A program made the translations under genes and the position numbers. 16,104 bases of DNA from an uncultured Arcobacter sp. (GTDB lineage: Bacteria > Campylobacterota > Campylobacteria > Campylobacterales > Arcobacteraceae): assembly GCA_913062735.1 (NCBI GenBank), contig CAJXWI010000008.1:1-16104 (forward strand). The letters run 5' to 3'. How positions within the stretch are numbered: position 1 is the stretch's first letter; the number at the start of each line of letters is the position of its first letter. Below the pieces are notes generated by a model. The model was not told the DNA's origin, did no database searches, and saw only the letters and a program-made list of their open reading frames with translations. Shown here piece after piece: positions 7,149 through 15,011 of this stretch.

Positions 7149-8327
7149 TTGAATATATATATTTATGGAAATAATGACTTTACAAAAGATATGCATGATA
7201 TCTTAGATTATGGCAATATTAGAACCAGACTTGATGAGTATGGTGTAGTCATTGATATTAATAGTCTTGATGAGCTTAAAAAAACCATTGAAGATTTTCC
7301 TGATTATATATACTTAATTGATGAATCAAAAATCATTTCTGAAAACTCCCTTTTATCAAAACTCAAATTCCTGCAATCAAAAGATGCTATAGAACACAAC
7401 TTTTTAATTGAACATGGTATTGAAGATATACAAATTGATTCAATAGAAGATATTCCAAAACACATCATTCAGCGAATAGAAATTTTAGAATCAACAAAAA
7501 ATATTGGAAATGAAAATGATAATATTCAAGATTCTATTATTGAAATTGTTGAAGATGCTTATGGAAATGATTCCGTAGATGCAATAAAAGAATTAAATCA
7601 GAGCACTTATTTCTTGGAAGATGAAGAAGATCCTCACTTGGAGTTGGATGATGAGTTAACATCTTTGTTACGAAGTACGCCTGATCTTAGTGAAAAAAAA
7701 TCTGAAAACATTATAGAAATAGAAAACGTTATAAAAGAAATCGATGAAAAAGAAGACAAAGTTTCTTTAAATGAAGATGAATTTGATGAGAATGATGTGC
7801 TTAGCTCTTTAGATAATGCCTTAGATGAGGAAGCATATAATGAGGAAGAAGATATTTCATCGCTGATGAATACTTTTGATACGCAGGATGATGTTATGTC
7901 TGATGCTGATATGAAAGATTTGCTTTTGGATTTAGATGAAAGTATTGATGGTGATGAATATGAAACTATGTTTGAAACGAATACTCAAAGTGTAAACAAC
8001 GATGATGTGACTGCGGATAAGGACATATTAGATACAATAGATAAAGAGGATATGTTTAATTCCTTTAATGGAATTGACAATACTAATGAAATTTTAAAAG
8101 AAGGAGCAGCAATGGCAAATGATTTTTCTTCATTAGATGAGCTTCAAGAAAGTGATATTCTGAATGCTTTAAATGGTAGTGCATCTAAAGATATAAGTGT
8201 AAATACTACAATTAGTGAAAATGAAAGTATAAAAGTAAATCTTGATAACGTAAGTGATATTACTTCCTTATTGGGTAAATTATTAAGTAATAAAACACTA
8301 GAGATAACGATTAAAGTGAAAGATTAA
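7149..8327 (+). CDS. Highly acidic flagellar-locus protein of unknown function
   Basis: This 392-residue protein has no signal peptide or membrane segment. Residues 1 to about 115 look like a folded alpha/beta domain (MNIYIYGNNDFTKDMHDILD, then DYIYLIDESK). From about 145 onward it is low-complexity and very rich in Asp and Glu (for example LEDEEDPHLELDDELTSLL and DEEAYNEEEDISSLM), with repeated short 'DDxLSSLD/LLLDLDES' helices. The end, SLLGKLLSNKTLEITIKVKD, could be a small C-terminal module. Campylobacter and Helicobacter encode 'highly acidic' or 'poly-E-rich' proteins near flagellar export genes such as fliR, and this may be their counterpart; that is from memory and position, not alignment. 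The start is TTG at 7149 with TTTAGG upstream. Its stop overlaps the fliQ start (TAATG). Confidence 0.75.
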   Translation: MNIYIYGNNDFTKDMHDILDYGNIRTRLDEYGVVIDINSLDELKKTIEDFPDYIYLIDESKIISENSLLSKLKFLQSKDAIEHNFLIEHGIEDIQIDSIEDIPKHIIQRIEILESTKNIGNENDNIQDSIIEIVEDAYGNDSVDAIKELNQSTYFLEDEEDPHLELDDELTSLLRSTPDLSEKKSENIIEIENVIKEIDEKEDKVSLNEDEFDENDVLSSLDNALDEEAYNEEEDISSLMNTFDTQDDVMSDADMKDLLLDLDESIDGDEYETMFETNTQSVNNDDVTADKDILDTIDKEDMFNSFNGIDNTNEILKEGAAMANDFSSLDELQESDILNALNGSASKDISVNTTISENESIKVNLDNVSDITSLLGKLLSNKTLEITIKVKD

Positions 8328-8599
8328 TGAATTTTGATCTGATTAATATTGCAGAAGGTACGGTAAAAATTATTCTTATTTTAGGTTTGCCTTCTTTATT
8401 AGTTAGTATGATTATTGGTTTAACTATTTCAATTTTTCAAGCAGTAACTCAAGTAAGTGATGCTTCTTTATCTTTTGTTCCTAAAATGGTTGTTGTTTCA
8501 ATTTTTATTTTAATTACTTTACCTTGGGTAGGGGATCACCTATTTGAATATACAGAAAATTTGTGGGGACAAATACTTATTTTTGGAGATAATTCATGA
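8327..8599 (+). CDS. fliQ: Flagellar export gate protein FliQ
   Basis: FliQ is a small integral membrane subunit of the FliPQR export gate of the flagellar type III secretion system. It is 90 residues with two hydrophobic helices (about 14-37 and 52-69) and the family signature GLTISIFQAVTQVSDASLSFVPKMVVV split across the short loop. The ATG overlaps the stop of the acidic-protein gene, and its own stop overlaps the next ATG (ATGA), so translation is tightly coupled. The genes for FliP and FliR are not in the window. Confidence 0.93.
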   Translation: MNFDLINIAEGTVKIILILGLPSLLVSMIIGLTISIFQAVTQVSDASLSFVPKMVVVSIFILITLPWVGDHLFEYTENLWGQILIFGDNS

Positions 8600-8991
8600 T
8601 CAAAAAATTGCATAAACTCAAAAAAATGCAAACTGATCAAAAAATAATCGAAAAAAATCAAATAACAAACGCAATTGAGAACATAGATAATCAAATAATG
8701 TTAACTCAAAATAAAATCAATCAAGCATCTGTAACAAAATATGGAGCTATTTCTGATTTCGCAGTTCTTGCAATGCATAAAAACTCGATGAAATTGCATC
8801 TAACAAAATTAGCTATTAAAAAAAATTCTTTGGTGATTAGAGAAGATGGCTTTATTAAAGAAATTATTGTTTTACAAAAAGAGAGTGAACAGTTTGCGTA
8901 TATTTTAGAAGAAGAGAGAAAAGAGTTAGTAAAAAAACTATTGCTTGCAGATGAAGAAGCTGCTTTAGAATACATGCAAAGCAAATATTAA
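8596..8991 (+). CDS. fliJ: FliJ-like coiled-coil protein
   Basis: This 131-residue, Lys/Glu-rich protein is predicted to be almost entirely helical (MIKKLHKLKKMQTDQKIIEKN ... EEERKELVKKLLLADEEAALEYMQSKY). FliJ proteins have this form: a coiled-coil rod in the cytoplasm that engages the FliI ATPase ring and the FlhA export gate. The identification rests on length, composition and position between fliQ and the MotE-like gene. Helicobacter pylori HP0256, described as FliJ-like, also precedes a secreted protein gene (HP0257), a parallel I recall rather than computed. The start overlaps the fliQ stop by ATGA. It could instead be another flagellar coiled-coil chaperone. Confidence 0.6.
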   Translation: MIKKLHKLKKMQTDQKIIEKNQITNAIENIDNQIMLTQNKINQASVTKYGAISDFAVLAMHKNSMKLHLTKLAIKKNSLVIREDGFIKEIIVLQKESEQFAYILEEERKELVKKLLLADEEAALEYMQSKY

Positions 8992-9000
8992 AGGCAAACA

Positions 9001-9480
9001 TTGAAATTTATTATATTATTAATTATTAGTATTACTTTTCTTTTTTCAGCATCAAAAAGTGCCAGTTTGGAAAAAGAAAAAAAAGAAGTGATTCAATTAA
9101 AAAAAGACTTGAATCAATTTTATACAAAAAAAGAGAATGAATATCAAGATCGAAAAAAAGAGTTAGAAGTTATTTTATCGAAAATAAAAAAAGAAAAAAA
9201 AGCCATTCAAAGCATATACGATAAAAATATTGTTACATTAAAAGATATTAAAGGTGTTGTTGTAGGAAAAACTACTAAAATTTATAATGGAATGAAACCA
9301 AAAGATGCAGCAAAAATTTTTAATAAATTGATTGAAGATGGAGAAATTGATGATGTTTTTGATATACTCTTAAAATTAAAAGAAAAAAAGACAACATTAA
9401 TTTTGCGCTTTTTAAGCACAGAATATTCTGCAAATATAACCAAAATGTTACAAAACTATAATATAACTAAAGGCAAATAA
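9001..9480 (+). CDS. MotE-like secreted coiled-coil protein (MgtE N-domain-like)
   Basis: The 159-residue protein starts with a signal peptide (MKFIILLIISITFLFSA, cleavage near 17-21). A charged coiled coil follows (about 22-80), then a C-terminal helical domain (about 93-152, KIYNGMKPKDAAKIFNKL and later ILLKLKEKKTTLILRFL) that resembles the MgtE N-terminal repeat seen in MotE. MotE in alphaproteobacteria is a periplasmic chaperone for the motor protein MotC. Location between a FliJ-like gene and fliL, a stator-associated protein, supports a periplasmic motor role. The start is TTG at 9001 with AAAGGCAAACA upstream. Its stop overlaps the fliL ATG (TAATG). Family assignment is moderately sure; the client is unknown. 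Confidence 0.65.
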   Translation: MKFIILLIISITFLFSASKSASLEKEKKEVIQLKKDLNQFYTKKENEYQDRKKELEVILSKIKKEKKAIQSIYDKNIVTLKDIKGVVVGKTTKIYNGMKPKDAAKIFNKLIEDGEIDDVFDILLKLKEKKTTLILRFLSTEYSANITKMLQNYNITKGK

Positions 9481-10013
9481 TGGCTGAAGAAGAAGCAAAA
9501 GAAGCAAAAAGCGGTGGAAAAGGAATTTTAGTAGTATTAATCGTATTGATTATTATTTTATTATTAGCTGTAGTAGGGGGCGGATACTTTTTATATACTG
9601 AAATGAATAAAGCTGCAAATCCTGATGCTGCAATGCAAGAAAAAACTGTTATGAAATCAGATGCAAGTGGCGAAAAAGCTGCTTTTCAGGCTGCAATTAA
9701 TGATTTAGTTCTTAATATTACGAATGCCAAAGGCAGAGAGAAGTTAATGAAATTATCGTTTACTCTCAAAAGTTCGGAAGAAACAATTGAAGGAATTATT
9801 GAAGAAAATAAAGCTGAAATTGTTGATGTCGTAATTGCTCAAATTTCTGCACGTTCTTCGGAAGAACTATTGACAGTTGGAGGGAAAGCCTTATTAAAAG
9901 AAGAATTATTAGAAGAAATAAATTCTGTAATTAATGAAGCAACTTCTGATAATTCAGATATAAAAAGAAACAGTGTTAAAAAACTGTTTTTTACATCTTT
10001 TGTAATTAAATAG
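9480..10013 (+). CDS. fliL: Flagellar basal body-associated protein FliL
   Basis: FliL is a single-pass inner-membrane protein that rings the stator units and aids torque. Here an acidic/basic cytoplasmic N-terminus (MAEEEAKEAKSGGKG) precedes one membrane helix (about 15-38, ILVVLIVLIIILLLAVVGGG). A periplasmic domain of about 115 residues follows, with the typical features LNITNAKGREKLMKLSFTL (about 83-101) and the C-terminal VKKLFFTSFVIK. Its length, 177 residues, is normal. The ATG shares its A with the upstream stop, and AAAGG lies 6 nt before it. It follows a MotE-like gene, which fits a stator-related group. Confidence 0.92.
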   Translation: MAEEEAKEAKSGGKGILVVLIVLIIILLLAVVGGGYFLYTEMNKAANPDAAMQEKTVMKSDASGEKAAFQAAINDLVLNITNAKGREKLMKLSFTLKSSEETIEGIIEENKAEIVDVVIAQISARSSEELLTVGGKALLKEELLEEINSVINEATSDNSDIKRNSVKKLFFTSFVIK

Positions 10014-10021
10014 GATAAACA

Positions 10022-10486
10022 ATGATAGTTACAGTCAAACGTTCAAAAAACAAAAAAATGAGAATATTGTCTTTTCTTGCTTTAGCAATAATGTTTTTTG
10101 CTTATTATAATTACATGAGTGAAGAGTATGGTCAAGATCCCAAAAATATGATTGTAGAAAAAAAGATTGATTCTTTAAAACTTCAAAAAAGTAAACTGGC
10201 CAAAAGCTTAGAAAAAATTATTTACAAAGAAATTGAATCCAGTGTTGATTTAATTGGACAAGAATATATCAAACAAGTTAAAGTAGTAAAAAATAAGATA
10301 ATTATTATTACTGAAGCAGATACAAATATTGATGCGATTACTGTTAGGTATGGAAGTATTGCATTGGTTAAAAAAAGTAAAGAAGATACGAAGGTTGCCA
10401 TTGATATTAAAGATATTATTGACGCAAAATATAAAAATGATTTACATGTAAGAAAAAACGGTGAAATGAAAAATGATAAAAAATAG
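10022..10486 (+). CDS. Single-pass membrane protein of unknown function in the flagellar operon
   Basis: I do not recognise a characterised family. The 154-residue protein has a basic N-terminus (MIVTVKRSKNKKMR), one membrane helix (about 14-31, ILSFLALAIMFFAYYNY) and a periplasmic part. The latter starts with a helix rich in Lys (KIDSLKLQKSKLAKSLEKI) followed by an alternating pattern suggesting beta strands and a small alpha/beta domain (VKVVKNKIIIITEADTNIDAITVRYG). It ends in a charged tail. It lies 8 bp after fliL and overlaps flgH by 14 bp, so it is very likely produced with the basal body. A role as a motor scaffold or assembly factor is inferred from context alone. The ATG at 10022 follows AGGATAAAC. 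Confidence 0.75.
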   Translation: MIVTVKRSKNKKMRILSFLALAIMFFAYYNYMSEEYGQDPKNMIVEKKIDSLKLQKSKLAKSLEKIIYKEIESSVDLIGQEYIKQVKVVKNKIIIITEADTNIDAITVRYGSIALVKKSKEDTKVAIDIKDIIDAKYKNDLHVRKNGEMKNDKK

Positions 10487-11177
10487 TATTCTTTCTTTTT
10501 TTGTACTTTTATTTGTTTTTGGATGCACAAATCCTGAAAAAATAAATTTTGATAAACCCATTATCCAAATACCTAAAAAAGTACCAGCTCCCATTAATAA
10601 CAAAGGCTCATTATATTCAAGAGAAGGTTCATCTTTATTTGCTGATAAAAAAGATTTACAAATAGGGGATATTATCCAAGTCGTAATTGCTGAAAAGTTA
10701 AGTGGAGATACCAATAATTCACGAGATCTTGCAAAGACTAATTCAAGTAGTTTAGGTGGTGGAGTTGCAGCACCTACCACTGGAAATACCTTAAACGGAA
10801 GAAGCCAAGGCTTAGTAGATAAATTTAATAAAAATTTTGGATTTGGAATTACTTCTGAATCCAGTTCTGCTTTTAAAGGTAGCGCAAAATCTTCTTTGGA
10901 TGAAAGCTTTAATACCACCGTATCTGTAATTATTGAAGAAACCTATCAGAATGGTAATTATTATATAAAAGGTAGCAAAGAGATGTTAATTGATGGTCAA
11001 AAACAAGAAATTAAAATTTCTGGGATTATTAGGCCCTATGATATCAGTACTGATAACTCAATTTCATCTTCTCAAATTGCTAATTTGAAAATTTTGTATG
11101 TAAAAGAGGGTGATGAAAAGAATGCAGTTCATGTTCCATGGGGTACAAAGGTTTTAAATATAATTTGGCCATTTTAA
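10473..11177 (+). CDS. flgH: Flagellar L-ring lipoprotein FlgH
   Basis: FlgH forms the outer-membrane L-ring around the rod. The 234-residue precursor has a lipoprotein signal peptide with the lipobox VFGC, and Cys18 would be lipidated. Family features follow: GSLYSREGSSLFADKKDLQIGDIIQVVI (about 46-73), a Ser/Gly-rich middle, and the C-terminal NYYIKGSKEMLIDGQKQEIKISGIIRPYDIS. The end (VPWGTKVLNIIWPF) fits the hydrophobic close of the family. The ATG at 10473 overlaps the preceding gene by 14 bp in another frame and gives a complete signal peptide. Its partner flgI is in the divergent operon. Confidence 0.95.
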   Translation: MIKNSILSFFVLLFVFGCTNPEKINFDKPIIQIPKKVPAPINNKGSLYSREGSSLFADKKDLQIGDIIQVVIAEKLSGDTNNSRDLAKTNSSSLGGGVAAPTTGNTLNGRSQGLVDKFNKNFGFGITSESSSAFKGSAKSSLDESFNTTVSVIIEETYQNGNYYIKGSKEMLIDGQKQEIKISGIIRPYDISTDNSISSSQIANLKILYVKEGDEKNAVHVPWGTKVLNIIWPF

Positions 11178-11214
11178 TCTAATTTTAAGAAATGTAATGT
11201 AATAATTAGATTAA
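11174..11214. repeat. 11-bp inverted repeat between flgH and flgK
   Basis: TTAATCTAATT (11174-11184) and AATTAGATTAA (11204-11214) are perfect complements separated by 19 bp, starting within the flgH stop codon. There is no U tract after it, so it is a poor terminator. It could be an mRNA stem that protects the upstream transcript or a protein site just ahead of flgK. The rest of this 58-bp gap holds the AAAGGAG ribosome-binding site and no clear promoter. Confidence 0.4.
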
Positions 11215-11235
11215 TTATATTGTAAAGGAGTTAAT

Positions 11236-13182
11236 ATGTTATCATCATTAGGTACGGCATTATCAGGATTAAATGCTGCAAGAATTTCTGTAGAAAATAT
11301 TTCGAATAATATCGCAAATGAACATACTGATGGCTATAAAAAGCGTAATGTTCAACTTAATGAAATAAACTCATTAGACTCCATAATTGCAGGACAAGGT
11401 GTTCATGTTGGCGGTATTAACCGTGTTGTTAGCCAATATATGTATGATAACATTATGGCAGAAAATGCTAAAAAAAGTTATCACTCTACTATGGATAATA
11501 TGTTAGCTGATATTGAAGCTGTTTTTAAAGAAACGGATGACAGTGGATTTACAAGCGATTTTAACAGATACTTTCAAGCAGTTGAAAACTTACGATCAAA
11601 TCCTGATTCTCAAATATATAAAACCGATTTAAAAAACCAAGGTACAATAATAGTAGATACTTTAAATAGACTCTATGATGGTGTTGAAGCTCAAGAAAAT
11701 TTAGCTGAAAACTCTTTAGAACGTGATGTTATTAGAGTTAATGAGCTTTTAGAAGAAATGGGAAAAATCAATAAACAAATTGTAGAACAAGAAATTGCAA
11801 GCAATGCTTTATTAGATAGAAGAGACCTTTTAGAGATGGAGCTTGGTACTTATGTTGATATTGAAGTGGATAGAAGTTCTTATGGATATGAGTTAAAAAT
11901 AGGAGGCTCTGTAGCATTACGATATGGAGATAATGCTAGAACTTTTTCTGTTTTACAAGAAAATGTAGCACAAAAAGATGTTTATTTAAAAGACGATGGA
12001 CAAACATCATCAATTGAATTTGCAGAACCTTCTTCTAATTCCACCTTTGATGAAAATGATATTATTCGATATAAATTTAATAATGATATAGAAGTAAGTC
12101 TTCAATTTGGTGAACATGTTGATATGAATAATGATGGAATTGTTGACAATGGAGAAACAGCAAATAATACAAATTATCTTCGTTTATTAACACATAAGAT
12201 AAATAATACAGCAGAACTCAAAGATACAATAACAGCATACAATGGAACGTATAAAGTAGATGAAAATGGAAATAAAATAACCAATGATTCTAAAGATAAT
12301 TATTTATTAATTGAAGCTGATGTTTCGGGACCTGAAGGAAGATTTGATGGTAGAATTGTTATTGAGGAGTATGATAGAACACCATTAGATGTGACTAATT
12401 TAGCTTCTAAGAATACTGTGTATCAAGATGAATACCAAAGTGATGTAGGCTCAATTACTATAGATATGCAATTATTTGATAGAAGCATTAATATTACTTC
12501 TGGTTCTATTAAAGCCTACGTTGATAACTTACAAACCGAATCGGGTGCTAATAAATTTCAAGAATATAAAGATCAATTAGATCAATTTGCTAAAACACTT
12601 AGTGATATGAGTTCTCAATATATTGAAAATGATGATGGTACGTATTTATATGGTGAAATGAGTGTAGATGGTCATGAAAATCAAGATGGTTCACTTGTTA
12701 CAAAAGATGCAGTTTATATAGGTAATATTACTTCAAATGATCCAAGACCTGATGGTTTATTCTCAGGTTCTGATGTACGAGGTATGCGTTTTAATGAGGA
12801 TGTCGTTGATTATTTGGACCAAAAAAAACTTGATTATTTATCAGAGTTACAGTGGAAAGATGATATTTCTTTTAAAGACGGCACGCAAGGAAAATTAACC
12901 CAAGCTGGAACATTAGAAGATCCTAAAGCGACATCATTTACAGGATTTTTTCAAAAACTAACCTTAGATGTTTCAAGTGATAAAGAAAGTAACGCATTTT
13001 TATTAGAAACACAAAAAACAGTAATTTTTTCATTAGAAGAATCTTATAATCAAATTGTAAAAGTAGATAAAGATGAAGAAATGTTGGATTTAATAAAATT
13101 TCAAGCAGCTTATGCTGCAAACGCAAAAGTAATTACAGCATTGGATGAAATGCTTCAAGTATTACTTGGCATTAAAAGGTAA
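11236..13182 (+). CDS. flgK: Flagellar hook-associated protein 1, FlgK
   Basis: FlgK (HAP1) is exported through the flagellar channel and forms the first junction ring between hook and filament. The conserved rod-type N-terminus is clear (GTALSGLNAARISVENISNN, about 6-25, then IANEHTDGYKKR), as is the C-terminal helix (FQAAYAANAKVITALDEMLQ to the end), the paired segments that form the axial D0 domain. The middle (about 230-560) is variable, as expected for the outward-facing part. It is 648 residues, on the long side. It contains an EF-hand-like loop, DMNNDGIVDNGE (296-307), unusual for FlgK. A consensus ribosome-binding site AAAGGAG lies 8 nt before the ATG. fliD follows after 10 bp. Confidence 0.95.
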   Translation: MLSSLGTALSGLNAARISVENISNNIANEHTDGYKKRNVQLNEINSLDSIIAGQGVHVGGINRVVSQYMYDNIMAENAKKSYHSTMDNMLADIEAVFKETDDSGFTSDFNRYFQAVENLRSNPDSQIYKTDLKNQGTIIVDTLNRLYDGVEAQENLAENSLERDVIRVNELLEEMGKINKQIVEQEIASNALLDRRDLLEMELGTYVDIEVDRSSYGYELKIGGSVALRYGDNARTFSVLQENVAQKDVYLKDDGQTSSIEFAEPSSNSTFDENDIIRYKFNNDIEVSLQFGEHVDMNNDGIVDNGETANNTNYLRLLTHKINNTAELKDTITAYNGTYKVDENGNKITNDSKDNYLLIEADVSGPEGRFDGRIVIEEYDRTPLDVTNLASKNTVYQDEYQSDVGSITIDMQLFDRSINITSGSIKAYVDNLQTESGANKFQEYKDQLDQFAKTLSDMSSQYIENDDGTYLYGEMSVDGHENQDGSLVTKDAVYIGNITSNDPRPDGLFSGSDVRGMRFNEDVVDYLDQKKLDYLSELQWKDDISFKDGTQGKLTQAGTLEDPKATSFTGFFQKLTLDVSSDKESNAFLLETQKTVIFSLEESYNQIVKVDKDEEMLDLIKFQAAYAANAKVITALDEMLQVLLGIKR

Positions 13183-13192
13183 GGAGTAGGTT

Positions 13193-14584
13193 ATGGCTGA
13201 AGGAGTATTAGGACTTGGAGCAGGAGCTAGTGGTTTAAACAGTGAATTAATTGCAAAACTTAAAACTGCAGAAAGCAGTGCTACTGTAGGACCCATTGAA
13301 ACGTCTTTAGAAAATATTGATAAAGAAAAAGAAGCAATGGAAAAGATACAAGCCTCACTTGATGCTTTTATGACTACCGTTCAACCCTTAGATTTATTTG
13401 TAGCAGGTGGCGCTAATGCTTTTAATAAAATCTCGGCTAATAGCCAAGGAGATTCTGTTTTATTTGATGCTGAAGATATAAATGCCCTAAAAATTGGAAC
13501 TACTACCATTACAGTTGATGTTTTAGCTAAACAAGATGTCTATCAAACGGTAAAGTTTTCAGATAAAAATGCTCTAATTACGGAAGCAAATGCAAGTGGA
13601 AGTAAAATTACTATTAATGGGGATGATTTTGATACCAGTGGCAAAACTTACCAAGAATTAGCAGATAGTATAAATGCGGATGAAAAATATGAAGCGGCCA
13701 TTGAGCAAGTAGGAACAAGTGATTTTAGAATTATTATAAAAAGTAAAGATTTAGGTGTTGACAATGCTCTTGTAATTACTCAAACAGATGGAGATTTGGG
13801 TTTAGATAAGGCACTTAATCCAGAAAACCATGTACAAACAGCTACAAATCTTGATGCAACGATTAATGGAGTTAAGTACGATTTGTCCACAAATGATTTG
13901 ACTTTGTCAAATGGCCTCAAAATTACAGCTCAAAAAGAAGACAGTGCTGGAAGTAATTCTTCTATTTCTATTGCACAAGATAATTCTTCAATCGAAGAAG
14001 CACTTACAAATTTTTCAAGTGCATATAATACCTTGGTTGCTACTGTTGATGCTGAATTATACAGTGCTGCTACAAATATTGAAGATAAAGCTTCTTTAAG
14101 AACAATGATGACTGGAATTAAAAGCCATTTATTTAGTACTTATGGTTCTACTGATGATGGTTCAGGGGGATATATTTCTGATAAGTCTATTTTTAATTTT
14201 GGGTTTGAGTTAGGGAAAGATGGAAGTTTGAGTGTCAATTCAGAAGATCTAAATAAAGCAATAAGTGATGATTTTGATGGATTAAAAGATTTGTTTATAG
14301 GAGAAGCTGGTACAAAAGCAAGAGGTTTAGGAACACAGTTAAAAGAACATATAGATTTTGCTATTAATTCTACAACGGGTGGAATAATGCCCTCTTATGA
14401 CAGTCATTTGGATGTTAGAAAAGCTGCGTTAGAAGAAGATAAAACAAAAGCTGTTGAGTCTTTAGATAATAAGTATAAACAAATGGCACTTGAATTTGCA
14501 GCATATGGTTCAATTATTGCTAAGTTTGAAGGTTCTTTTTCTGGTCTTAAGCAAATGATTGCAGAATCCGTCTCTACAGGGTAA
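13193..14584 (+). CDS. fliD: Flagellar filament cap protein FliD (hook-associated protein 2)
   Basis: FliD caps the growing filament and folds incoming flagellin. The 463-residue protein opens with LGLGAGASGLNSELIAKLKTAE, a variant of the family start 'GLxSGLD...IxxL', and a helical stretch about 33-60. The C-terminal FliD domain starts near 235-270 (NSSIEEALTNFSSAYNTLV) and includes FELGKDGSLSVNSEDLNKAI (about 342-361) and a terminal coiled coil (about 400-460). A strong AAGGAG site lies just upstream of the ATG. It is linked to flgK by 10 bp. fliS, the flagellin chaperone, follows after a 70-bp gap. Confidence 0.93.
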   Translation: MAEGVLGLGAGASGLNSELIAKLKTAESSATVGPIETSLENIDKEKEAMEKIQASLDAFMTTVQPLDLFVAGGANAFNKISANSQGDSVLFDAEDINALKIGTTTITVDVLAKQDVYQTVKFSDKNALITEANASGSKITINGDDFDTSGKTYQELADSINADEKYEAAIEQVGTSDFRIIIKSKDLGVDNALVITQTDGDLGLDKALNPENHVQTATNLDATINGVKYDLSTNDLTLSNGLKITAQKEDSAGSNSSISIAQDNSSIEEALTNFSSAYNTLVATVDAELYSAATNIEDKASLRTMMTGIKSHLFSTYGSTDDGSGGYISDKSIFNFGFELGKDGSLSVNSEDLNKAISDDFDGLKDLFIGEAGTKARGLGTQLKEHIDFAINSTTGGIMPSYDSHLDVRKAALEEDKTKAVESLDNKYKQMALEFAAYGSIIAKFEGSFSGLKQMIAESVSTG

Positions 14585-14615
14585 AAGTAATAAGAATTTT
14601 TAAGTTAATGTGTAA

Positions 14616-14647
14616 TATAATAATTTTTAAATATTAACGATGGAGAG
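14616..14647 (+). promoter_or_regulatory. Probable fliS promoter -10 and the ribosome-binding site that fixes its start
   Basis: TATAAT at 14616-14621 would start transcription near 14628. GGAGAG (14642-14647) then lies 7 nt before the ATG at 14655. The alternative ATG at 14640 has no Shine-Dalgarno sequence and would be only about 12 nt from that transcript start, so the downstream ATG is preferred. Confidence 0.5.
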
Positions 14648-14654
14648 TATAGAA

Positions 14655-15011
14655 ATGGGTATTGAAGCCTACAATCAACAAAATGCGGTTAGTGATGATC
14701 CATATGTATTAATTTTAAAATTATATGAAGGTTTACTGAAATACCTCTCTTTTGTAAAGACTGCAATGGAAAGTGGTGATATTGAATACAAATTTAATTA
14801 CATTAATCGATCAATTGCTATTTTTGATGAATTAAGATCAGTTCTTGATTTTGATGGTGGTGAAGTGGCACATTATCTAGATGGTTTATATCTTTACCAA
14901 ATTGAAACTCTGTTCTCAGCTGGTGTTGACGATAATGTAAATGCGGTAAATCAAGTTATGAAAGTTACTCAAGGATTATTAGAAGCATGGAAAGACGAAA
15001 CAGGTCTTTAA
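14655..15011 (+). CDS. fliS: Flagellin export chaperone FliS
   Basis: FliS binds the C-terminus of flagellin in the cytoplasm and keeps it from polymerising before export. The protein is a helical bundle, 118 residues from the chosen start: MGIEAYNQQNAVSDDP, then YVLILKLYEGLLKYLSFVKTA (about 17-37), then FNYINRSIAIFDELRSVLDFDGG (about 48-70). These match the FliS pattern 'AY....v..ASP..Li..LYdg' and 'i..A..Ii..L...Ld'. The ATG at 14655 is preferred to the in-frame ATG at 14640 because GGAGAG precedes it at good spacing; the longer form would be 123 residues. The 3' end overlaps the next gene by 25 bp. Confidence 0.92.
   Translation: MGIEAYNQQNAVSDDPYVLILKLYEGLLKYLSFVKTAMESGDIEYKFNYINRSIAIFDELRSVLDFDGGEVAHYLDGLYLYQIETLFSAGVDDNVNAVNQVMKVTQGLLEAWKDETGL

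Noticed and set aside
10442..10918. 158-codon reverse-strand frame opposite flgH
   Set aside because: It mirrors flgH coding sequence; the product is low-information and the forward frame has a lipobox and family motifs.
11178..11235. Sigma54 or sigma28 promoter for flgK
   Set aside because: I found no GG-N10-GC or TAAA/CGATAT-type arrangement. The TATATT at 11216-11221 is too close to the ATG, since its transcript would lose the AAAGGAG site.
14184..14280. Possible calcium loop in FliD (GKDGSLSVNSED)
   Set aside because: This is the ordinary FliD C-terminal motif and does not fit the 12-residue EF-hand ligand pattern.
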